In this document: piece by piece, positions 8,901 through 16,557 of the stretch
How positions within the stretch are numbered: position 1 is the stretch's first letter
Layout: each line of letters starts with the position of its first letter
Source of the DNA: Pseudomonadota bacterium
Lineage (GTDB): Bacteria; Pseudomonadota; Gammaproteobacteria; Burkholderiales; Burkholderiaceae_C
Assembly: GCA_021830925.1 (NCBI GenBank)
Contig: JAKBNS010000179.1
Coordinates: forward strand, 1-34,246
Reading direction: 5' to 3'
DNA: 34,246 bases
The notes under the pieces: model-generated
What the model was told of the DNA's origin: nothing
Databases searched by the model: none
What the model saw: only the letters and a program-made list of their open reading frames with translations
Made by a program: the position numbers and the translations under genes

Positions 8901-9654
8901 CCAGCAACTGCAGATCGAGACCGCGCAGCGCGTCGCAACCGGGCGGGAAACGCAGGAAAAGCTCATCCAGGCGCAGTTGCAGCAGGCCCAAGGCCAGCTC
9001 GGGCAGGCGCGCCAGCAGGCGCAGGCACTGCAGGCGGCGAACTCCACCGTGACCATCACGGCGCTGCCCACCGACGTGCGCCCGCCCGGCGCCCCGGGCG
9101 TGTACCTGACCCGCCTGAGCATGCGCTGCGCGAGCGGAATATTCGACTCCAGCAACATCAACCTGCCCCTTCAGGAGTCCGTCACCTGGAACGCGAACGA
9201 TTGCGGGGACGTTCGCCTGAGCATGCACATCGGCGACATCGTGCTGCAGCGGGTCTACCCAGGCCCCCTGGGCTTCGCCGACTTCCTGGCCGACTTCCGC
9301 AGTGGTTCGCGCACCTTCACGCCGCAGGACTTCCCCGAACAGGCCGCGAGCCTGCGGGGCCTGGGGGTCCAGGGCATCGTGCTGCACTATCGCTTCGGGG
9401 GGGCGGACGCCGTGCTGCGCACGGCCGAGGCGCTGCGTGCGGCGAACGGCCGCGCCGACCAGGCCGAGCAGACGCTCAAAGCCCTGGGCGAGCGCCAGCA
9501 GCTTCTGTTGCGCCAGGCTGCGTCGGCCCCGGCGCCGGCGTCGGCGCCCGCGTCGGCCGTCTGGCCTGCCGACGGGGCGGGAGCATCGCTGGGGCTGCCT
9601 TCTCGCATCACCGAGTGCCCGGACGACCCGGAAACGCCGGCGAAGCCAACATAG
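5923..9654 (+). CDS. tssM: Type VI secretion inner-membrane protein TssM (IcmF family)
   Basis: TssM spans the inner membrane and periplasm and forms the core of the T6SS membrane complex with TssJ and TssL. The product is 1243 residues, a usual length. Two N-terminal transmembrane helices (about 5-30 and 34-52) precede a cytoplasmic NTPase-like domain with an intact Walker A, GSPGAGKT (103-110). The following acidic motif reads VVLDCGD (144-150), where the family commonly has a DTAG-like motif, so nucleotide hydrolysis may be altered. A third membrane helix lies near 395-420 (GLGVCLLATLAAAAALSSSF). A large periplasmic IcmF-related region follows, with a Gln/Ala-rich coiled coil around 985-1040, before a C-terminal beta domain expected to bind TssJ. 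The extreme C-terminus is Ala/Pro-rich. It is the last T6SS gene here; the next gene belongs to a housekeeping block. Confidence 0.93.
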   Translation: MTAKFLRLLAILLLLVLVQAGALASAVLARVPPWWGLLVLPVAALSWIGLRLVRAAWRRLRRWRSRGAELPPDAGLVQAWQRALQRGGAARDGAALPWFLLLGSPGAGKTTALTEAGISSPIAPIHEQSESGEGFGWWYLNRLVVLDCGDCPSERDAPSAIAARWSYHLRMLQRLRRREGVDGVVIALSARELLQADSQRLAEHARAMRACLEQLVTSLRQRFPVYVLLTQCDALYGLDDWARALPQARLDQALGYLDEIDRPGREHDFVDRAFEAMGGRLERLRWRLLAEGDAPAPGLLAFPLELQALRAPLRAFSDNGLAPHPCLEPLLVRGLFFTSGRQQAPAESRVLGSAASTAPASAGARRGLFLHDLFARVLPAERGLRLPSDAVLRRRRRARRIGLGVCLLATLAAAAALSSSFVANLQALRQLRAAALPPKLAQEPLARRVTYLLQREQAIRRFENAGERPLAHVTLLGTGWHSLVTQQKQQFVQACRGLPQAYSATPTPSVQSTTGATVLSLLRRLAVLQARSEGADLAQLELLAPARTAGGAEDALDKALWRIELARLAWAPEEKVDQPLLAVRTRLDQIGLDDPSIQWIQQTPALDGIPALRLGRLLLPGQVPAAGQSLELAPEFTAAGLTHMRALHATWRQLSARPTQVEAAWKRFLSEWRTQQLLALRGVLEPLLSSPPTWQSRTPWRAALPLLAGPDNPDWAIGVQLLQQLPAPSAGTADDTTPGAEATWVSALRCLESWRTQAEASGAESLLEPLRALSERASRGIAPSDAAGAATAVRENLRGAAAMREYLKSLSQLAQQLQLGDAQAAAVAADYQTFGSDPKTTKSLARDARQELDALDNLLERDVRAPGGPRAASSSPTVAGAQGSGALYPTDALLAAPWRSLMRYADTAAACTLQRRWQAEVLWPLQTAATRQDASRQIFGAQGTLWAFVDGPAAPFLRRDAQAYRPTLKTGMGVAFTPRFLDLLNQAARHRADQQLQIETAQRVATGRETQEKLIQAQLQQAQGQLGQARQQAQALQAANSTVTITALPTDVRPPGAPGVYLTRLSMRCASGIFDSSNINLPLQESVTWNANDCGDVRLSMHIGDIVLQRVYPGPLGFADFLADFRSGSRTFTPQDFPEQAASLRGLGVQGIVLHYRFGGADAVLRTAEALRAANGRADQAEQTLKALGERQQLLLRQAASAPAPASAPASAVWPADGAGASLGLPSRITECPDDPETPAKPT

Positions 9655-9657
9655 AAT
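9652..9657 (+). promoter_or_regulatory. Possible -10 element upstream of the TPR/cyclophilin block
   Basis: TAGAAT lies at the very end of tssM, 25 bp before the TPR gene start. It is a close match to the sigma-70 -10 box in a region otherwise poor in A/T. No good -35 hexamer is seen 16-18 bp upstream (only CGGAAA-like sequence). A promoter here would let the housekeeping block be transcribed independently of the T6SS operon. Confidence 0.35.
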
Positions 9658-9681
9658 GACGCTTCCCCCTGCGAACCCGCC

Positions 9682-10254
9682 ATGAACCTGAACCACGGTC
9701 CGAGTCCTCTGCGTCGAGCCTGCGTGTTGCTGGCGCTGCTGCTGGGCTGGGCCTGCGCGGTGGCGCACGCCGACGAGCTGGACCAGGTCCGGCAATGGCA
9801 GGCCGCCGGGCAGCTCGACCGCGCGCTGAACGGCGTGGACGCGCTCATCCGGCAGCGCCCCAACGACCCACAGTACCGGCTCACGCAAGCGCTGATCCTG
9901 CAGCAGCAGCACCACGACGGGCAGGCCATCGACGTGCTCGAACAGCTGGTACTGCGCTTTCCGGAGCTGCCCGAGCCGCACAACAACCTGGCCGTGCTGT
10001 ACGCCGCGCGCGGCGACACGGCGCGAGCGCTCGATCAATTGCAGATGGCCTTGCGCACCAATCCCGACTACGCGACCGCTCGCGCCAACCTGGGCGACCT
10101 CTACCTGCAGATGGCCGAGCAGGCCTATCGCCAGGCCGCCGACAGCGCGGGCGACGCCGCGGCTCGAAGCCACGCGCTCGCCCGCCTGCGGGCCCTGCGC
10201 GGCCTCGAACCCTCCCCCGGGCCGGCCGCGTCGGCCGATACGCGCGGGCGCTGA
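9682..10254 (+). CDS. Periplasmic tetratricopeptide-repeat protein
   Basis: The product is 190 residues. It starts with a typical Sec signal peptide (hydrophobic core [15 protein letters not shown]), likely cut after AHA at about residue 30. Three to four TPR-like helix pairs follow, with family spacing visible in [35 protein letters not shown], and [20 protein letters not shown] followed by [11 protein letters not shown] short Pro/Ala-rich tail ends the protein. TPR proteins mediate protein contacts; no specific partner is evident. In Burkholderiales I recall a TPR gene of this kind just upstream of ppiA-ppiB-lpxH, often after cysS. That suggests it belongs to the core block and not to the adjacent T6SS. 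The ribosome-binding site is poor. Confidence 0.85.
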   Translation: MNLNHGPSPLRRACVLLALLLGWACAVAHADELDQVRQWQAAGQLDRALNGVDALIRQRPNDPQYRLTQALILQQQHHDGQAIDVLEQLVLRFPELPEPHNNLAVLYAARGDTARALDQLQMALRTNPDYATARANLGDLYLQMAEQAYRQAADSAGDAAARSHALARLRALRGLEPSPGPAASADTRGR

Positions 10255-10343
10255 TGCTCCGCGCTGCCCCGCCACGCCAACGCCCCGAACCCCGATCCGC
10301 CGGCGCCCCTGCACCGGCGCGCAACCGCAACTGGAGCCCCCCG

Positions 10344-10970
10344 ATGAGTTCGTCCCGCCACGCGTCGCCCCGCGCGAGTTCCGCTCGCCGACTGTTACTG
10401 GGCCTGAGCTGCGCCGCCGCCCTGCTCTGCGCCGCGCCCGCGGCCAGCGCGGCGCCCGCGAACGCCGCCGCCAAGGCGCCGCGCGTGCAACTGGTGACCA
10501 GCCTGGGCACCATCGTCGTGCAACTCGACCCGCAGCGCGCGCCGGTCACGGTGGCGAACTTCCTGCGTTATGTGGACAAGGGCTTCTATGCCGGCACCGT
10601 GTTCCATCGGGTGATTCCCGGTTTCATGATCCAGGGCGGCGGCTTCACCGAGCAACTCGCGCAAAAGCCCACCGACGCGCCGATCGCGCTGGAAAGCCGC
10701 AACGGCTTGCGCAATCTGCGGGGGACCATCGCCATGGCTCGCACCAGCGATCCGAATTCCGCCACGTCGCAGTTCTTCATCAATCTGGTGGACAATTCGA
10801 ACCTGAACTACCCGCAACCCGACGGCTACGGCTATGCGGTGTTCGGGCAGGTCGTCTCCGGCATGAACGTGGTGGACCGCATCGCCGCGGTTCCCACCCA
10901 TGACGTGGGGCCGATGCAGAACGTGCCCGTGAAACCGGTGGTGATCGAATCCGCGAAGCTCGTTCCCTGA
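10344..10970 (+). CDS. ppiA: Periplasmic peptidyl-prolyl cis-trans isomerase, cyclophilin type (PpiA-like)
   Basis: Cyclophilins catalyse cis-trans isomerisation of X-Pro bonds during folding. The product is 208 residues. The ATG at 10344 follows a TGGAG ribosome-binding site and begins a clear signal peptide ([19 protein letters not shown], cleavage near ASA-AP), so the enzyme acts in the periplasm. The cyclophilin core is complete: [15 protein letters not shown] with the catalytic Arg and Phe, [20 protein letters not shown], and the closing [18 protein letters not shown]. The cytosolic paralogue ppiB follows 65 bp downstream, and the TPR gene precedes it by 89 bp. All three probably share a transcript. 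Confidence 0.95.
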   Translation: MSSSRHASPRASSARRLLLGLSCAAALLCAAPAASAAPANAAAKAPRVQLVTSLGTIVVQLDPQRAPVTVANFLRYVDKGFYAGTVFHRVIPGFMIQGGGFTEQLAQKPTDAPIALESRNGLRNLRGTIAMARTSDPNSATSQFFINLVDNSNLNYPQPDGYGYAVFGQVVSGMNVVDRIAAVPTHDVGPMQNVPVKPVVIESAKLVP

Positions 10971-11035
10971 ACCCGGACCCAGGCTCCCATCCAGGCCGCG
11001 CCGTCATTTCCCCTTTTTCCTCGAGGCAAGCACCC

Positions 11036-11527
11036 ATGGTCGAACTGCACACCAACAAAGGCGTGATCCGCCTGCAACTCGACGCCGAGAAGGCGCCGAA
11101 GTCCACCGAGAACTTCCTGGCCTACGTGCGCAGCGGCCATTTCGACGGCACGATCTTCCACCGTGTGATCGACGGCTTCATGATCCAGGGCGGCGGCTTC
11201 GAGCCCGGCATGAAGCAAAAGCCCACGCAGGCGCCGATTCCCAACGAGGCCGACAACGGGCTGAAGAACAAGCGCTACACCATCGCGATGGCCCGCACCA
11301 ACGATCCGCACTCGGCCACCGCGCAGTTCTTCATCAACGTGTCCGACAACGCCTTCCTCGACCACACCTCGCCGAGCCCGCAGGGCTGGGGCTACGCGGT
11401 GTTCGGCGAGGTGGTGCAGGGCCAGGACGTGGTCGATGCGATCAAGGGCGTGAAGACCGGCAGCAAGGGATTCCACCAGGACGTTCCGGTGGAAGACGTG
11501 GTCATCGAAAAAGCCGTTGAAGTCTGA
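11036..11527 (+). CDS. ppiB: Cytoplasmic peptidyl-prolyl cis-trans isomerase B (cyclophilin)
   Basis: The product is 163 residues, the normal size of bacterial PpiB, and has no signal peptide, so it is cytosolic. Catalytic motifs match cyclophilins: [35 protein letters not shown], and [17 protein letters not shown]. The sequence is strongly similar to the upstream secreted cyclophilin, indicating an old duplication with division between compartments. The lpxH start is only 4 bp after its stop, so the two are co-transcribed. Confidence 0.96.
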   Translation: MVELHTNKGVIRLQLDAEKAPKSTENFLAYVRSGHFDGTIFHRVIDGFMIQGGGFEPGMKQKPTQAPIPNEADNGLKNKRYTIAMARTNDPHSATAQFFINVSDNAFLDHTSPSPQGWGYAVFGEVVQGQDVVDAIKGVKTGSKGFHQDVPVEDVVIEKAVEV

Positions 11528-11531
11528 AGCG

Positions 11532-12350
11532 ATGGACACCGCGCAGTGCGGGCAGCAGCCCTGCTCCGAACTGCGCGCGCAAGCCCACTGGCATGCGCTG
11601 GCGCTGGTGTCGGACCTGCACCTGGGTCCGCAGGCGCCGCGCACCACCGCGGCCTTCCTTGACTGGCTGAGAGGTCTTTCGGGACGTGCCGACGCGTTGC
11701 TGATCCTGGGCGATCTGTTCGAGGCCTGGGTGGGCGACGACCTGCTGGCGCAGGCGCCGCCCGATGAACACCACGCGGTCTGCGAAGCGCTGACCGCGCT
11801 TGCCGCCGGCGGATGCACCATCGGGGTACAGCGCGGCAATCGGGATTTCCTGCTGGGCCCGGATTTCGCGAAGCGCTGCGGCGCGAGCCTGCTGGCGGAT
11901 CCCTGCGTGCTCGAACTCGGCGCCCAGCGCATCGTGCTCAGCCACGGCGATGCGCTTTGCATCGACGACCACGCCTACATGCGCTGGCGCGAAACCTGCC
12001 GCGATGCGCGCTGGCAGGCCGGCTTCCTGGCCCAGCCACTGGCGCTGCGTCAGCAACAGGCGCTGGCCGCGCGGGAACAAAGCCGCCAGAGCCAGGCCAC
12101 GATGGAACAGCTCGGCGACGCCGATCCCGGCGAGGCCGGCAGATGGCTGCTGCGCGAGAACGCGTGCTGGATGATCCACGGACACACCCACCGCCCGCGG
12201 GAGCACTGGCAAGGCGCGCAGCTGCGCCAGGTGCTCAGCGACTGGGACCTGGACCACGCGGCGCGGCCTCGCGCGCAGGTGTTGTGGCTGCGTCCGAGCG
12301 CGCGCTGGATCGCCGTGGAGCGGCAAGACCTGGGCGCGCCGGCTACTTGA
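11532..12350 (+). CDS. lpxH: UDP-2,3-diacylglucosamine diphosphatase LpxH
   Basis: LpxH hydrolyses UDP-2,3-diacylglucosamine to lipid X and UMP, the fourth step of lipid A synthesis, at the cytoplasmic face of the inner membrane. The product is 272 residues from the ATG at 11532; a TTG five codons upstream would overlap ppiB and is less likely. The metallophosphoesterase motifs are all present: SDLHLG (27-32, Asp28 and His30), [12 protein letters not shown] (59-70), GNRDF with the LpxH-type Arg in place of His, LSHGD, and HGHTHRP near the C-terminus. Its 3' end overlaps the convergent cysE gene by 8 bp (12343-12350), leaving no room for a separate terminator. It belongs to the ppiA-ppiB transcript by spacing. 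Confidence 0.96.
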   Translation: MDTAQCGQQPCSELRAQAHWHALALVSDLHLGPQAPRTTAAFLDWLRGLSGRADALLILGDLFEAWVGDDLLAQAPPDEHHAVCEALTALAAGGCTIGVQRGNRDFLLGPDFAKRCGASLLADPCVLELGAQRIVLSHGDALCIDDHAYMRWRETCRDARWQAGFLAQPLALRQQQALAAREQSRQSQATMEQLGDADPGEAGRWLLRENACWMIHGHTHRPREHWQGAQLRQVLSDWDLDHAARPRAQVLWLRPSARWIAVERQDLGAPAT

Positions 12351-13110
12351 CCAGTTTCTCGAAGCTGTCCTTGTCGAAATCCTCGGTGCGCATCGCATCC
12401 TCGGGCCCGACCTGGGCGGGGCACACGCCGCGCTTTTCCAGTTCGCGCCACAGCAACGCCACCTGGTGCTCCAGGCGCGCCGCGTGGTCCACCAGGCCCA
12501 GCACCGCCTTGCTCAGCGGATCGTCGCCGTTCTGGGTCACCGCGTAGGCCGAGAAGCCCATGCGGGAGGCGGCGGCTTCGCGCTGCTGCTCGCCCTGCTT
12601 GTCGATGATCCGCGCCGGATTGCCCACCGCGGTGGCGCCCGCCGGCACGGCCTTCACGACCACGGCGTTGGATCCGATGCGCGCGCCGCGTCCCACGGTG
12701 AAGCCCCCGAGCACCTTGGCCCCCGCGCCCACCACCACGCCCTCTTCCAGCGTGGGGTGGCGCTTGGCGCCCTTGTACAGCGTGGTTCCCCCCAGCGTGA
12801 CTCCCTGGTAGATGGTGCAATCGTCCCCCACCTGCGCGGTCTCGCCGATGACCACGCCCAGCCCGTGGTCAATGAACACGCGGCGCCCGATCCGGGCCCC
12901 CGGATGGATCTCGATGCCGGTCAGAAAGCGGCTCCAATGGGAGATCCAGCGTCCGAGCCAGTAATGGCCCCCCAGCCACAGCCGATGCGCCAGACGATGC
13001 ATCCACAGCGCGTGCAGGCCCGGATAACAGGTCAGTACCTCCCAGCGCGAACGCGCAGCGGGATCGCGCTCGAGAATGACCTGGATGTCTTCGCGCAGGC
13101 AACTGAACAT
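12343..13110 (-). CDS. cysE: Serine O-acetyltransferase CysE
   Basis: CysE transfers acetyl from acetyl-CoA to L-serine, giving O-acetylserine for cysteine synthesis. The product is 255 residues from the ATG at 13110 (N-terminus [20 protein letters not shown]). The start is placed by family alignment; the frame is open far upstream and the ribosome-binding site is weak. Helical N-terminal residues lead into a left-handed beta helix of hexapeptide repeats with the active-site segments [17 protein letters not shown] and YQGVTLGGT, then [22 protein letters not shown]-terminal extension of about 65 residues, rich in charged residues and ending in FEKLVK, goes beyond the minimal SAT fold and seems typical of beta-proteobacterial members. 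It is transcribed toward lpxH and lies downstream of trmJ on the same strand, about 100 bp away. Confidence 0.95.
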   Translation of the reverse strand: MFSCLREDIQVILERDPAARSRWEVLTCYPGLHALWMHRLAHRLWLGGHYWLGRWISHWSRFLTGIEIHPGARIGRRVFIDHGLGVVIGETAQVGDDCTIYQGVTLGGTTLYKGAKRHPTLEEGVVVGAGAKVLGGFTVGRGARIGSNAVVVKAVPAGATAVGNPARIIDKQGEQQREAAASRMGFSAYAVTQNGDDPLSKAVLGLVDHAARLEHQVALLWRELEKRGVCPAQVGPEDAMRTEDFDKDSFEKLVK

Positions 13111-13208
13111 GGGAAACGGCGGATAGATCGCAAGGGCGTCGGGCGATTCCCGACCGGCCAACCAGTGTATTGGACCCCGCCGCAGCGCGCTCGGCGGCGC
13201 GGTACCGC

Positions 13209-14000
13209 TCAGTCCTCGTCCGCGCCGGGCATGCGCGCCTGCTTCAGCGCCGCGTGGCAGATGCCTCGCAGGATCTGCACTTCCTGGCGGGTGAGCGCCG
13301 CACGCGAGGCCAGGCGGCTCAGGCGCGGCAGCAGGCGCCGGGGCGCCTGCGGGTCGAGATAGCCCAGGGCCAGCAAGGTCTGCTGCACATGGTCGAGCAG
13401 GCCCTCCACCTCGGCGTGGGTGGCGGCCGCCTCGGGCGCCGGCCCCGGCGCGGCGTGCGCGAAGGCACCGACCGCCTTGCGCCACTCCCAGGCGACGATC
13501 TGCACGGCTTGCGCGAGGTTCAAGGAACCGTATTCGGCCGAGGTGGGAAGATTCAGCAGCGCGTCGCAACGCCACACGGTCTCGTTGTCCAGGCCGTAGC
13601 GCTCGCTGCCGAACACGAAACCCACGCGCCGGCCCTGCGCGGCCGCGGTGCGCGCGAGTTCGGGCAACCACTGCGGGCCTTGCAGCGGCGGGCCGAAATC
13701 GCGCACCCGCGCCGAAAGCGCCACCAGCAAGCCACAGTCGCCGGCCACCTGGTCCAGGCGATCGCCCTGGCGCGCCTGGCGCAACACGTCGTCGGCACCG
13801 CTGGCCATGGCCAGCGCCTCGGGCTGCTCGCGCACGTCGGCGAAGCGCGGCGCCACCAGGCCCAGGTGCCTGAAGCCCATGGTCTTGATGGCCCGGGCCG
13901 CCGCGCCGACGTTGCCCGCGCGGCTGGTGCCCACCAGCACGAACAGGGCCTGCGCCGGCACATCCGCCGTGTCGCCCGTCCCTTGGATAAAATCGCTCAC
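13209..14000 (-). CDS. trmJ: tRNA (cytidine/uridine-2'-O-)-methyltransferase TrmJ
   Basis: TrmJ is a SPOUT-class enzyme that methylates the ribose 2'-OH at tRNA position 32 using S-adenosylmethionine. The knotted domain shows the expected pieces: [20 protein letters not shown] near the N-terminus, [15 protein letters not shown] (SAM-binding loop), and [21 protein letters not shown]. The C-terminal helices ([17 protein letters not shown]) are the dimerisation extension of TrmJ. The GTG at 14000 gives 263 residues, in the normal range. A GTG at 14030 would add 10 residues and cannot be excluded. It is divergent from suhB, with a likely suhB promoter lying just inside its 5' end. Confidence 0.93.
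   Translation of the reverse strand: MSDFIQGTGDTADVPAQALFVLVGTSRAGNVGAAARAIKTMGFRHLGLVAPRFADVREQPEALAMASGADDVLRQARQGDRLDQVAGDCGLLVALSARVRDFGPPLQGPQWLPELARTAAAQGRRVGFVFGSERYGLDNETVWRCDALLNLPTSAEYGSLNLAQAVQIVAWEWRKAVGAFAHAAPGPAPEAAATHAEVEGLLDHVQQTLLALGYLDPQAPRRLLPRLSRLASRAALTRQEVQILRGICHAALKQARMPGADED
13988..13993 (+). promoter_or_regulatory. Possible -10 element of the suhB promoter
   Basis: TAAAAT on the + strand lies about 79 bp before the suhB start and inside the 5' end of the divergent trmJ gene. It stands out in a high-GC context. No convincing -35 box is present 17 bp upstream (CGCCGT). The gene arrangement requires a promoter for suhB in this short region. Confidence 0.4.
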
Positions 14001-14071
14001 GATATTCCGCTCTTTCACCACAACCCGCACATTCTCGTCGAGGCGCGCCCGTCGCGCCCGCGCCGCACACC

Positions 14072-14896
14072 ATGCATCCCATGATCAACGTTGCCGTTCG
14101 CGCCGCGCGCGAAGCCGGCAAAATCATCAACCGCGCCAGCCTCGACCTCGACCTGCTGCGGGTGTCCGAGAAATCGGCCAATGACTTCGTCACCGAGGTC
14201 GACCGCGCGAGCGAGCAGGCGATCATCGAGGTCCTGCTGAAGGCCTACCCGCAGCACGGCATTCTCGGCGAGGAAACCGGAAGCACCCACGGACGCGCCG
14301 ATTCCGAGTACCAGTGGATCATCGACCCTCTGGACGGAACCACCAACTTCATCCACGGCCTGCCGGTCTACGCGGTGTCGATCGCGCTGGCGCATCACGG
14401 CGTGGTGCAGCATGGCGTGGTCTACGACCCCTCGCGCGACGAACTGTTCACCGCCAGCCGTGGCGCCGGCGCCTTTCTGGACAACCGGCGCCTGCGGGTG
14501 TCGCGTCGCACCCGCATCGAGGACAGCCTGATCGGGACCGGCTTTCCCTTCCGGCGCGGCGACGACCTGGACACCTATCTCGAGATGTTCAAGAAGATCT
14601 CGCTGCGCTGCGTGGGCCTGCGCCGCCCGGGAGCTGCCGCACTGGACCTGGCCTACGTCGCCGCCGGACGCTACGACGGGTTCTTCGAGGTGGGGCTCAA
14701 GCCCTGGGACGTGGCCGCCGGTTCGCTGCTGGTCACCGAAGCGGGCGGCATGGTCGGGAATTTCACCGGCGAGGCCGACTTCCTGCACCGTGGCGAGGTC
14801 ATCGCCGCCAATCCGCGCGTATACGCGCAGATGGTTTCCCTGCTCAAGGGCTACGCGGGGCGGAACTTCTCCGCCCCCCAGGCCCCGGAGGCCTGA
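14072..14896 (+). CDS. suhB: Inositol-1-monophosphatase SuhB
   Basis: SuhB is a magnesium-dependent phosphatase acting on inositol-1-phosphate; in enterobacteria it also joins the rRNA antitermination complex. The product is 274 residues. Metal and substrate motifs are complete: NDFVTEVD (38-44), ILGEETG (64-70), [15 protein letters not shown] (82-96) and the late [15 protein letters not shown]. The N-terminal [17 protein letters not shown] is standard for the family. The ATG at 14072 is preferred; the second ATG (MINV, three codons on) is an alternative. The gene is divergent from trmJ and is followed by a long non-coding stretch. A weak 6-bp stem (CAGGCC/GGCCTG, 14879-14895) overlaps the stop codon but has no T-run. 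Confidence 0.96.
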   Translation: MHPMINVAVRAAREAGKIINRASLDLDLLRVSEKSANDFVTEVDRASEQAIIEVLLKAYPQHGILGEETGSTHGRADSEYQWIIDPLDGTTNFIHGLPVYAVSIALAHHGVVQHGVVYDPSRDELFTASRGAGAFLDNRRLRVSRRTRIEDSLIGTGFPFRRGDDLDTYLEMFKKISLRCVGLRRPGAAALDLAYVAAGRYDGFFEVGLKPWDVAAGSLLVTEAGGMVGNFTGEADFLHRGEVIAANPRVYAQMVSLLKGYAGRNFSAPQAPEA

Positions 14897-15123
14897 ACCC
14901 GCCCCGAACCCAGGCTCCCCGCCCGAAGCCCCGGCGTGGGAGCGCAGGAACGCATGGGTCGCGCAAGTGGCGTGTGTCGCATCGAGCAACGAGTTACATC
15001 CTTGTGTGTCCGGCTATTTCGGTTTCGCGCGCCCCTCATTAGTAGAGCGAGTACCCGGCAAGCATCATTTCGTTGCACTTTCGCTTCCGCACATTATTCT
15101 GCTTTAGCTAATTATCCAGTATT

Positions 15124-15144
15124 TTCCGTCTGCGCATGACGGAA
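15124..15144. repeat. Inverted repeat, 7-bp arms, 7-nt spacer
   Basis: TTCCGTC and GACGGAA are perfect inverted arms around the spacer tgcgcat. There is no T-run on either side, so a simple terminator is unlikely. It lies about 400 bp upstream of the SARP gene. Confidence 0.6.
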
Positions 15145-15251
15145 GGCCAAGCAGCTTGCGCGGAGTTCATGCGGCGGTCACGGACATCCCGCGGATGGGA
15201 TGGCGAGCGCGAGACGTGCAGCCCGTGATCCGCATCCGCATCGCGGCGTTA

Positions 15252-15272
15252 TTCGATCGTCAGCGGATCGAA
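15252..15272. repeat. Inverted repeat, 7-bp arms, 7-nt spacer
   Basis: TTCGATC and GATCGAA are perfect inverted arms around gtcagcg. Arm and spacer lengths are the same as in the repeat at 15124-15144, and the arms share the first two and last bases (TTC...C). An operator half-site pair is possible. Confidence 0.6.
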
Positions 15273-15303
15273 CGGGTCCGTTAATCACCTCTTGCCAACG
15301 GAA

Positions 15304-15328
15304 GCATGCCGACCTAGTATCGGCATGC
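15304..15328. repeat. Inverted repeat, 9-bp arms, 7-nt spacer
   Basis: GCATGCCGA and TCGGCATGC are perfect inverted arms around cctagta. This is the strongest hairpin of the region. The outer GCATGC is itself palindromic. It could be a terminator stem without a T-run or a protein-binding site. Confidence 0.65.
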
Positions 15329-15339
15329 AAATCCCGAGC

Positions 15340-15371
15340 AAATATCGTTAATCAACAGCGCGACGATATTT
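15340..15371. repeat. Inverted repeat, 9-bp A/T-rich arms, 14-nt spacer
   Basis: AAATATCGT and ACGATATTT are perfect inverted arms around a 14-nt spacer, and the right arm runs into TTTTC. It lies about 155 bp upstream of the SARP gene start. The A/T-rich arms suit an operator better than a terminator. Confidence 0.6.
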
Positions 15372-15525
15372 TCTCCGGACCCGCTTCGCATTTTCGGAAT
15401 TGCTTGCCGCACCGTTTCCACGCCTCGATTCGAGCGCCAACAATACGGATAACGACAAAATCCGCTTCGAAAACCGATGCCTCCAAGACCGAGGTGTCCA
15501 CGCAGCCTGCCTTCTCGGGAATCCC

Positions 15526-16296
15526 ATGACCACGCTCGCCACACGCTCCAGGATCGACATCCAGTTCCTCGGACAGGTCCATGTCCACGCCGAGTCCGGC
15601 TCGATCATGATCAATGACAAGAAGGCCATCCTGCTGATGTTCGTGCTGGCGGTGCGCGGCGCGACCAGCCGGCAGCAGATGGCCTCCTTGCTATGGCCGG
15701 GGACCGATGGCGAACATTCACAAGGAAGTCTGCGATTGCGTATTCACAAGATCAACCGCCTTTGTCCAGGATTGATCCAGAGCCACCTGAATTCGATTTT
15801 CCTCAGCCCCGCGGTCGGTCACGACATCGCTTTTCTCACAGCCGAGGAGGAAATACCCCTTCCCGTTGCGCTCGAAGCGCACAGGAACAATCTGATCGGC
15901 TCGCTGGATTTCCCGGAAAATCCGCAACTCAATGCGGTCCTGAACCACTACAAGAACCAGCTGATCAGCAAATCCACCAGTCTGCTCTACCGGCATGCGC
16001 GCGCCGCGGCCACCAGCCGCAGCCTGGACCAGGCCGTGTACTTCCTGAACCGCATCCTCCTGCTGTCGCCCCACAACGAGACAGCATGTCGCAACCTGAT
16101 GCGGGTGCACGTGCTCAACGGCTGCAGGGCCTCCGCCATCGAGGCCTACGAGGCCTTCCGACACAACATGCGCGAGAACCTGGGCATCGAACCCGACGCG
16201 AAGACCAAGCGGCTGCACCTGGACATTCTGTCGGCGCAGGAGGATCCCGAGTACCAGACCCGCATCAGCGAGGCGCTGGACTCGATGATCCTGTGA
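15526..16296 (+). CDS. SARP-like transcriptional regulator with BTAD domain
   Basis: The product is 256 residues from the ATG at 15526; the open frame extends 42 codons upstream, but that part is not family-like. The N-terminal 95 residues fit the winged-helix DNA-binding domain of SARP/AfsR-type activators: IDIQFLGQVHVH strands, KKAILLMFVLAVRGATSRQQ, then MASLLWPG and GSLRLRIHKINRL. The remainder fits a bacterial transcriptional activation domain of TPR-like helices, with LLYRHARAAATSRSLDQAVY, PHNETACRNLMRVHVLNGCR, and the diagnostic AIEAYEAFRHNMRENLGIEP. No ATPase or sensor domain is attached. The first half is less G/C-biased than neighbouring genes, which may point to transfer. Targets are unknown. 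Candidates are its own repeat-rich upstream region and the nearby T6SS. Confidence 0.85.
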   Translation: MTTLATRSRIDIQFLGQVHVHAESGSIMINDKKAILLMFVLAVRGATSRQQMASLLWPGTDGEHSQGSLRLRIHKINRLCPGLIQSHLNSIFLSPAVGHDIAFLTAEEEIPLPVALEAHRNNLIGSLDFPENPQLNAVLNHYKNQLISKSTSLLYRHARAAATSRSLDQAVYFLNRILLLSPHNETACRNLMRVHVLNGCRASAIEAYEAFRHNMRENLGIEPDAKTKRLHLDILSAQEDPEYQTRISEALDSMIL

Positions 16297-16308
16297 GTGA
16301 CAAAAAGC

Positions 16309-16557
16309 TCAGCGCCCGCGGGCCCACGGGCCCAGCAGCAGCTGCTCCCACTGGGCCATGCCGCGTTCGAAGCGGCCCGCGTCGAGGGCCGACGCGGGCA
16401 TCACTCCGGTTCGTACGGCGCTCGCGTACTGTGCGCGCAGCGCATCGAAGGGAATCGCCGCGACACGCCGCGCCCAGTGCTCCCAGGCGCTCCCCGCGTC
16501 CGTCCCGAGCGACCAGGCCGCGGCCGTGAACGGGCCGGCCACGCCAGGGTCGCCCAT
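16309..16557 (-). CDS. Small unknown protein coupled to a DUF3563-like gene
   Basis: This is an 82-residue frame starting at the ATG at 16557, which shares one base with the TGA of the upstream micro-gene (TGATG). That arrangement usually means translational coupling. The product is Trp- and Ala-rich with helical segments (GSAWEHWARRVAAIPFDALR, DAGRFERGMAQWEQLLLG). It vaguely resembles the helical style of phasin-like or granule-associated proteins, but no family is recognised. It ends 12 bp from the convergent SARP gene. The opposite strand is also open here, so coding status is supported mainly by the coupling and the good upstream gene. Confidence 0.5.
   Translation of the reverse strand: MGDPGVAGPFTAAAWSLGTDAGSAWEHWARRVAAIPFDALRAQYASAVRTGVMPASALDAGRFERGMAQWEQLLLGPWARGR

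Larger units (their letters stand above)
14897..15525. other. A/T-richer non-coding region with several inverted repeats, upstream of the SARP gene
   Basis: This stretch of 629 bp has no credible coding frame. The short frames seen lack family features and good starts. From about 14990 it is visibly richer in A and T than its neighbours. It contains four perfect inverted repeats (listed separately), an 8-bp palindrome TTAGCTAA at 15104-15111, and the near repeat CATCC-cgc-GGATG at 15185-15197. It probably holds the promoter and operator region of the SARP-type regulator at 15526. A small RNA or remnants of transferred DNA are possible alternatives. No tRNA-like fold was recognised. Confidence 0.6.

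Noticed and set aside
15200-15529. 109-codon + strand frame in the repeat-rich intergenic region
   Set aside because: No ribosome-binding site, no family features, and it runs across the inverted repeats. It is more likely chance.
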